Positions 59,200-64,000 of a DNA stretch of 64,000 nucleotides are shown here, in pieces. This stretch comes from Ramlibacter sp. Its GTDB lineage: Bacteria; Pseudomonadota; Gammaproteobacteria; Burkholderiales; Burkholderiaceae_C. The notes beneath the pieces are model-generated. The model was not told where the DNA came from and searched no databases. It saw nothing but the letters and a program-made list of their open reading frames with translations. The position numbers and the translations under genes are program-made. The stretch is taken from contig JAUYOG010000023.1 in the NCBI GenBank assembly GCA_030695945.1, positions 186,001-250,000 on the forward strand, read 5' to 3'. Position 1 is the stretch's first letter. Each line of letters starts with the position of its first letter.

Positions 59200-61008
59200 T
59201 CAGAAGGTGCGGACTTTCGGGGGCACCGATTCCACCGTGAGGGGCTTGAGCTGCACGGGCTTGTAGGACAGCCGGCTGCCTTCGCTGTACCACAGCGTGT
59301 GCTTCATCCAGTTCGCGTCGTCGCGGCCGAGCGGGGCGACCGGGTCGTCCGCGGGGCGCTCGTAGTCGCTGACGGTGTGGGCGCCGCGGCATTCCTTGCG
59401 CGCGGCGGCCGAAACGATCGTGGCTTCGGCGCACTCGATGAGGTTCTCGACCTCCAGCGCCTCGATCCGGGCGGTGTTGAATACTTTGGACTTGTCCTTG
59501 AGCGCCAGCGACTTCACCCGGTCGCGGATCACGGCGATCTGCTTCACGCCTTCGTCCATCATCGCCTGGGTGCGGAACACGCTCGCGTGCTTCTGCATGG
59601 AGTTGCGCATGTCGTTGGCGACGTCCTGCGCGTATTCGCCGTTGTTCGTGTTCTCCAGTCGGTTGAGGCGCTCCAGCGTGCGTTCTGCCGCGTCGGCCGG
59701 CAGTGCCTTGTGCGATTTCGTGCGGCTGGCGAACTCGACGATGTGGTTGCCGGCCGCGCGGCCGAACACCAGCAGGTCCAGCAGCGAGTTGGTGCCCAGC
59801 CGGTTGGCGCCATGCACGCTGACGCAGGAGCACTCGCCCACGGCATAAAGGCCATTGACGACCGCGTTGTGCGCTTCACCCCGCGGGACGACGACCTGGC
59901 CGTTGATATTGGTGGGGATCCCGCCCATCTGGTAATGGATGGTCGGCACGACGGGGATCGGCTCTCGCGTGATGTCGACGTTGGCGAAGTTGACGCCGAT
60001 CTCGAACACCGAGGGCAGGCGCTTGTGGATCGTCTCCGAGCCCAGGTGATCGAGCTTGAGCAGCACGTAATCCTTGTTCGGCCCGCAGCCGCGGCCTTCC
60101 TTGATCTCCTGGTCCATCGAGCGCGAAACGAAGTCGCGCGGCGCCAGGTCCTTCAATGTGGGGGCATAGCGCTCCATGAAGCGCTCGCCCTGGCTGTTCA
60201 GCAGGATCGCGCCTTCGCCGCGGCAGCCTTCGGTCAGAAGCACGCCCGCGCCGGCGACGCCGGTCGGGTGGAACTGCCAGAACTCCATGTCTTCCAGCGG
60301 GATGCCGGCGCGCGCCGCCATGCCCAGGCCGTCCCCCGTGTTGATGAAGGCATTGGTGGATGCCGCGAAGATGCGGCCCGCGCCGCCGGTGGCCAACAGC
60401 GTCGTCTTCGCTTCCAGGATGTGCAGGTCCCCGGTTTCCATCTCCAGCGCCGTGACGCCGACCACGTCGCCGTCGGCGTCGCGAATCAGGTCCAGCGCCA
60501 TCCACTCGACGAAGAAGCTGGTCTTGGCCTTCACGTTCTGCTGGTAAAGCGTGTGCAGCATGGCGTGGCCGGTGCGGTCGGCCGCGGCGCAGGCGCGCTG
60601 CACCGGCTTCTCGCCGTAGTTCGCGGTGTGGCCGCCGAAGGGGCGCTGGTAAATCGTGCCGTCGGGGTTGCGGTCGAAAGGCATGCCCATGTGCTCGAGG
60701 TCATAGACGACCTTGGGCGCCTCGCGGCACATGAACTCGATGGCATCCTGGTCGCCCAGCCAGTCGGAGCCCTTGATGGTGTCGTAGAAGTGGTAGTGCC
60801 AGTTGTCCTCGGACATGTTGCCGAGCGACGCGCCGATGCCGCCCTGGGCAGCGACGGTATGCGACCGCGTGGGGAAGACCTTCGACAGGACTGCCACGTT
60901 GAGGCCCGCGCGCGCAAGTTGCAGCGACGCGCGCATCCCGGAGCCCCCGGCGCCGATGATGACGACGTCGAACTTGCGCCTGGTGATGTTGTTGGAGGTA
61001 TACGACAT
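59200..61008 (-). CDS. sdhA: Succinate dehydrogenase flavoprotein subunit
   Basis: 602 residues. The FAD-binding VVIIGAGGSGMRASLQLA, the covalent-FAD histidine block SHTVAAQGGIGASLGN, and the active-site Arg/His region (YGVGECSCVSVHGANRLGTNSL-like: AVGECSCVSVHGANRLGTNSLLD) are seen. It oxidises succinate. Normal length. Confidence 0.98.
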   Translation of the reverse strand: MSYTSNNITRRKFDVVIIGAGGSGMRASLQLARAGLNVAVLSKVFPTRSHTVAAQGGIGASLGNMSEDNWHYHFYDTIKGSDWLGDQDAIEFMCREAPKVVYDLEHMGMPFDRNPDGTIYQRPFGGHTANYGEKPVQRACAAADRTGHAMLHTLYQQNVKAKTSFFVEWMALDLIRDADGDVVGVTALEMETGDLHILEAKTTLLATGGAGRIFAASTNAFINTGDGLGMAARAGIPLEDMEFWQFHPTGVAGAGVLLTEGCRGEGAILLNSQGERFMERYAPTLKDLAPRDFVSRSMDQEIKEGRGCGPNKDYVLLKLDHLGSETIHKRLPSVFEIGVNFANVDITREPIPVVPTIHYQMGGIPTNINGQVVVPRGEAHNAVVNGLYAVGECSCVSVHGANRLGTNSLLDLLVFGRAAGNHIVEFASRTKSHKALPADAAERTLERLNRLENTNNGEYAQDVANDMRNSMQKHASVFRTQAMMDEGVKQIAVIRDRVKSLALKDKSKVFNTARIEALEVENLIECAEATIVSAAARKECRGAHTVSDYERPADDPVAPLGRDDANWMKHTLWYSEGSRLSYKPVQLKPLTVESVPPKVRTF

Positions 61009-61011
61009 TGC

Positions 61012-61377
61012 TCACAGTCTCCAAAGAACTTGGACGGCCCAGCCGGCGCACGCCGTGAGCCAGACGATGGTGAAGACCTGAAGCACGAGCCGCAGCCCTA
61101 CCGGCTTGATGTAATCCATGAACACTTCGCGCATGCCCACCCAGACGTGCATCAGCAGGGCGACGATGACGGTGAAGGTCAGCACCTTCATCCACTGGGC
61201 GGCGAAGATCCCCGCCCACTTGTCATAGCCGATGGGGCCCTTCGAGAAGATGACCTGCGCCAGCACGACCAGCGTGAAGAGCGCCATCAGGGCGGCGGTG
61301 ACGCGCTGGCTGAGCCAGTCGCGAAGGCCGTAGTGCGCGCCCACGACGAGGCGCTTGGAACCGTAATTCACGGACAT
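61012..61377 (-). CDS. sdhD: Succinate dehydrogenase membrane anchor subunit
   Basis: 121 residues with three membrane helices (TAALMALFTLVVLAQVIF, MKVLTFTVIVALLMHVWVGMREVFMDYIK, LVLQVFTIVWLTACAGWAVQVLW). The heme-ligand His lies in LLMHVWVGMREV. With SdhC it binds heme b and ubiquinone. It is three bases upstream of sdhA. Confidence 0.94.
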   Translation of the reverse strand: MSVNYGSKRLVVGAHYGLRDWLSQRVTAALMALFTLVVLAQVIFSKGPIGYDKWAGIFAAQWMKVLTFTVIVALLMHVWVGMREVFMDYIKPVGLRLVLQVFTIVWLTACAGWAVQVLWRL

Positions 61378-61397
61378 AGTTTTTTTCCTCGAATTTC

Positions 61398-61835
61398 TTA
61401 GTACAGGCCGAACAGCTTCGCGCCCAGCACCAGGGTGAGCAGGGTGCTCGCGACGAGCGTGAACAGCGCCGACTGCCGGCCGGAAGCCTTGCTCACCGCG
61501 GCATGGCTGACGTCGGTCCAGAGGTGGCGCAGCCCCGCGATGAGGTGGTGCACGAACGCCCAGATCAGCGCCAGCGCCACCAGCTTGACGATCCAGCCGG
61601 GAAAGAACCAGAGGCCGGCGTTGAAGGCGGCCTTGAACCTGGCGAAGGAGAACTCGGAAGTGACGGAGGTGTCGAACATCCAGATGATGAACGGCATCAG
61701 CACGAACATCAGGATGCCGCTGATCCGATGCATGCCCGACACGATCGATGCGAGGGGCCAGCGATACGCCGGCAGGTCGTTGAACGCGTTGATGTTGCGG
61801 AATTCCGGCCGCTTCTTCGCTAGCTCTGTTGTCAT
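61398..61835 (-). CDS. sdhC: Succinate dehydrogenase cytochrome b556 subunit
   Basis: 145 residues. LPAYRWPLASIVSGMHRISGILMFVLMPFIIWMF has the conserved SGMHRISG heme-binding motif; three membrane helices. First gene of the sdhCDAB operon, transcribed away from the gntR-type regulator's side as one minus-strand unit. Confidence 0.95.
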   Translation of the reverse strand: MTTELAKKRPEFRNINAFNDLPAYRWPLASIVSGMHRISGILMFVLMPFIIWMFDTSVTSEFSFARFKAAFNAGLWFFPGWIVKLVALALIWAFVHHLIAGLRHLWTDVSHAAVSKASGRQSALFTLVASTLLTLVLGAKLFGLY

Positions 61836-61942
61836 GGCGTGGCTTTCTGGTGGCGCTTGCGCAAATTGTTCGGGAATGGCAAATAGCCCAAAATTCTATT
61901 GCAACGCATCAAACTGACTCGGAGCCTTCACGGAGAGGGCCG

Positions 61943-62734
61943 TCAGCTCAGTTCGTTCCGGTAGTGGTGGGTGTCGGTGCGATAGAGGCCGCGCCGCAGT
62001 TCCATCGGCACGTCGTTGTAGGTGTACGCGACGCGTTCGACGCTCAGCAACGGTCCGCCCGGCTCGACTTGCAGCAATGCGGATTGCTGCGCGTCGGCGG
62101 CGACGGCGCGGATCTTCTCCTCGGCGCGCACCATGCGCACGCCGAATTCGACCTCGAACATCGCGTAGGTGGGCCCCTGCCATCCGGCCATCTGCTCGGC
62201 GTTCAACCCCTTGAAGGCGTTGCCGGGCAGCCAGAGGTCTTCCAGGATGGCGGGCATGCCGCCGAACGAGAGCACGCGGCGCACTTGCACGACAGGGTCG
62301 CCCGGGCGCAGGGCGAGGGCGCGCGCCACTTCGGCGGAGGCGCGCACACGCTTGCACTCGACGATTTCACGGTGGGCCGGCCCCTCGCTGGCGCGGTCGC
62401 CCGCATCCGGCATGAGCTTGAGGAAGCGGTACTGCACCTGTTGCTCGGAGTGGGTCGCGACGAACGTGCCCTTGCCCTGGCGGCGCACCACGAGGTTTTC
62501 CGCCGCCAGTTCGTCGATGGCCTTGCGCACCGTGCCCTGGCTCACGCGGAAACGCGCGGCCAGGTCCATCTCGCTGGGGATCGCCTCGCCGGGCTTCCAT
62601 TCGCCGGCCTGCAGGCTTTGCAGGATCAACACCTTAATCTGCTGGTACAGCGGACTGAACGCCGGCGTTGCCGAGACCGGTGCGTCGGCGGCCGCCAAGG
62701 CATTTTCGGGTGTGGAAGCAGGCGTCTGGGCCAT
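61943..62734 (-). CDS. GntR-family transcriptional regulator (HutC subfamily)
   Basis: 263 residues from the ATG at 62734. An N-terminal winged helix (PLYQQIKVLILQSLQAGEWKPGEAIPSEMDLAARFRVSQGTVRKAIDELAAENLVVRRQGKGTFV) and a UTRA ligand-binding domain (PAILEDLWLPGNAFKGL, MELRRGLYRTDTHHYRNELS). It lies between sdhC and divergent mdh and may control these citric-acid-cycle genes. A palindrome in its own upstream gap is the likely operator. The effector is unknown. Confidence 0.9.
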   Translation of the reverse strand: MAQTPASTPENALAAADAPVSATPAFSPLYQQIKVLILQSLQAGEWKPGEAIPSEMDLAARFRVSQGTVRKAIDELAAENLVVRRQGKGTFVATHSEQQVQYRFLKLMPDAGDRASEGPAHREIVECKRVRASAEVARALALRPGDPVVQVRRVLSFGGMPAILEDLWLPGNAFKGLNAEQMAGWQGPTYAMFEVEFGVRMVRAEEKIRAVAADAQQSALLQVEPGGPLLSVERVAYTYNDVPMELRRGLYRTDTHHYRNELS

Positions 62735-62800
62735 CGCTGTCGGCGTCCGGTGGGTGGTTGAGGGGGCTTGCAACTGAAACGCAAAACTGCTTGAATCATA

Positions 62801-62820
62801 TCTTATATAAGACATAAGAC
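62801..62820. promoter_or_regulatory. Candidate GntR operator: palindrome and tandem half-sites
   Basis: TCTTATATAAGA (62801-62812) is a perfect 12-base palindrome, and ATAAGAC is repeated in tandem at 62807-62813 and 62814-62820. It is the most AT-rich spot in the divergent gntR-mdh gap and lies just before the mdh promoter, as expected for a regulator acting on both genes. Confidence 0.6.
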
Positions 62821-62823
62821 AAA

Positions 62824-62853
62824 TTGACGGCCTAGGGTTTTCGAGAGTACACT
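62824..62853 (+). promoter_or_regulatory. Probable sigma-70 promoter of mdh
   Basis: TTGACG (62824-62829), an 18-base spacer and TACACT (62848-62853). The start of mdh is about 84 bases further on. The -35 box abuts the operator-like palindrome. Confidence 0.6.
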
Positions 62854-62936
62854 CCACAGGTTTCCGGCAGGGCTTTGCCGCATGGCTGGCGCCCGCTGGC
62901 CGGACCCGTTTCCCAACTCTCGACTCGGAGAATTCC

Positions 62937-63923
62937 ATGAGCAAAAAGCCCGTCCGCGTTGCCGTCACCGGTGCCGCAGGTCAAATCGGTTACGCCCTGC
63001 TGTTTCGCATCGCATCCGGTGAAATGCTGGGCAAGGACCAGCCGGTCATCCTGCAGCTGCTGGAAATCCCCGACGAAAAGGCCCAGAAGGGCCTCAAGGG
63101 CGTGATGATGGAACTGCAAGACTGTGCCTTCCCGCTGCTGGCCGGCATGGAAGCGCACAGCGATCCGATGACTGCATTCAAGGACACCGATTACGCCCTG
63201 CTGGTCGGCGCCCGTCCGCGCGGCCCCGGCATGGAGCGGGCCGACCTGCTCGCCGCCAACGCGCAGATCTTCACCGCGCAAGGCAAGGCCCTGGACAAGG
63301 TCGCCAGCCGCAACGTCAAGGTGCTGGTGGTCGGCAACCCCGCCAACACCAATGCCTACATCGCCATGAAGAGTGCGCCCAGCCTGCCGCGCGAGAACTT
63401 CACCGCCATGCTGCGCCTGGACCACAACCGCGCCGCATCGCAGATCGCCGCGAAGACCGGCGTGGCCGTCGGCGACATCGAGAAGCTGACGGTGTGGGGC
63501 AACCACTCGCCGACGATGTATGCCGACTACCGCTTCGCCACCGCCGGCGGCAAGTCGATCAAGGACATGATCAACGATCAGGTCTGGAACGCCGACACCT
63601 TCCTGCCCACCGTCGGCAAGCGTGGCGCCGCGATCATCGAGGCGCGCGGCCTGTCCTCGGCCGCCTCGGCCGCCAATGCCGCCATCGACCACATGCGCGA
63701 CTGGGCGCTGGGCAGCAACGGCAAGTGGGTCACCATGGGCATTCCGTCCAACGGCGACTACGGCATCCCTAAGGACGTGATGTTCGGCTTCCCGGTCACG
63801 ACGGCCAACGGCAAGTACGAAGTCGTGAAGGGCCTCGAGATCGACGCCTTCAGCCAGGAACGCATCAACAAGACGCTCAAGGAACTGCAGGACGAGCAGG
63901 CCGGCGTCGCGCACCTGCTTTGA
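62937..63923 (+). CDS. mdh: Malate dehydrogenase
   Basis: 328 residues. [25 protein letters not shown] is the NAD-binding N-terminus; substrate arginines and the catalytic His occur in [15 protein letters not shown] and [12 protein letters not shown]. It interconverts malate and oxaloacetate, supplying citrate synthase. The sequence is of the larger, eukaryote-cytosolic-like bacterial class. Confidence 0.97.
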   Translation: MSKKPVRVAVTGAAGQIGYALLFRIASGEMLGKDQPVILQLLEIPDEKAQKGLKGVMMELQDCAFPLLAGMEAHSDPMTAFKDTDYALLVGARPRGPGMERADLLAANAQIFTAQGKALDKVASRNVKVLVVGNPANTNAYIAMKSAPSLPRENFTAMLRLDHNRAASQIAAKTGVAVGDIEKLTVWGNHSPTMYADYRFATAGGKSIKDMINDQVWNADTFLPTVGKRGAAIIEARGLSSAASAANAAIDHMRDWALGSNGKWVTMGIPSNGDYGIPKDVMFGFPVTTANGKYEVVKGLEIDAFSQERINKTLKELQDEQAGVAHLL

Positions 63924-63936
63924 TCGGTGAGATTGA

Positions 63937-64000
63937 GTGAAGCATCCGCGTGAAATCCTTCTTGGCGCACAGGCACAAACCGGGTTCCTGCCGGTCTGCG
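63937..64000 (+). CDS. Start of a further gene, possibly an HpcH/citrate-lyase-type aldolase (partial)
   Basis: From a GTG at 63937, 13 bases after the mdh stop, the frame reads KHPREILLGAQAQTGFLPVC and continues past the window's end. The start resembles CoA ester lyase genes often found after mdh in Comamonadaceae, as far as I remember. Only 21 codons are visible, so the call is tentative. Confidence 0.4.
   Translation, partial: MKHPREILLGAQAQTGFLPVC

Noticed and set aside
63758..63976. Minus-strand frame of 72 codons over the end of mdh
   Set aside because: It is antisense to conserved mdh codons and has no start signals; the plus-strand GTG frame at 63937 is the better reading of the window's end.

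Overview
This is a GC-rich chromosomal window that reads as a betaproteobacterium of order Burkholderiales, most likely family Comamonadaceae (Ramlibacter/Variovorax-like). The evidence is gene order: maf-yceD-rpmF-plsX-fabHDG-acpP-fabF-rpoE-rseAB-degP-lepA-lepB-rnc-era-recO-pdxJ-acpS-nagZ, then truA-trpFBA-accD, fimV-asd-leuBDC and gltA-sdhEBADC-gntR-mdh. The genus is an inference.

Layout. 1-1.8 kb: the 3' end of sppA, then (minus strand) a tetrapyrrole-methylase-type methyltransferase and maf. 1.8-4.6 kb: an accessory insertion in the maf-yceD leader. It is a group II intron encoding a reverse transcriptase/maturase with an HNH domain. Just upstream lies a roughly 400-base array of tandem, unrelated stem-loops, bracketed by a 10-base direct repeat that equals the intron's 5' exon-intron junction. 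This is the most unusual part of the window. 4.6-11 kb: yceD, rpmF and the fatty-acid synthesis operon. 11-15.4 kb: the sigma-E envelope-stress operon. 15.4-15.9 kb: a long non-coding gap with a terminator, DnaA-box-like sites, a 14-base palindrome and a possible small RNA or attenuator. 15.9-23.8 kb: lepA to nagZ. 23.8-26.7 kb (minus): an Hsp70-like gene and lysS.

26.7-42.3 kb is a tightly coupled plus-strand surface-glycan operon: lipid flippase, HpcH-type aldolase, initiating sugar transferase, asparagine-synthase-like protein, a probable GT-B protein, a WbpG-type amidotransferase with HisF/HisH partners, NeuA/B/C/D homologues, a CBS-aminotransferase fusion and a WbpM/PglF-type dehydratase. 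Together they suggest a legionaminic-acid-type nonulosonate, probably with an acetamidino group. 42.3-64 kb is housekeeping: a LON-domain protein, yggT, accD, trpAB, trpF, truA, fimV, asd, leuBDC with a 42-residue entericidin-like lipoprotein gene, a LysR regulator, gltA, sdhE and sdhBADC, a GntR regulator, mdh, and the start of a further gene.

Four copies of a modular, hairpin-forming intergenic repeat (about 4.6, 17.7, 20.8 and 34.0 kb) sit between co-directional genes; in two of them the repeat's end supplies the apparent ribosome-binding site of the next gene. I saw no CRISPR array, rRNA or tRNA gene.
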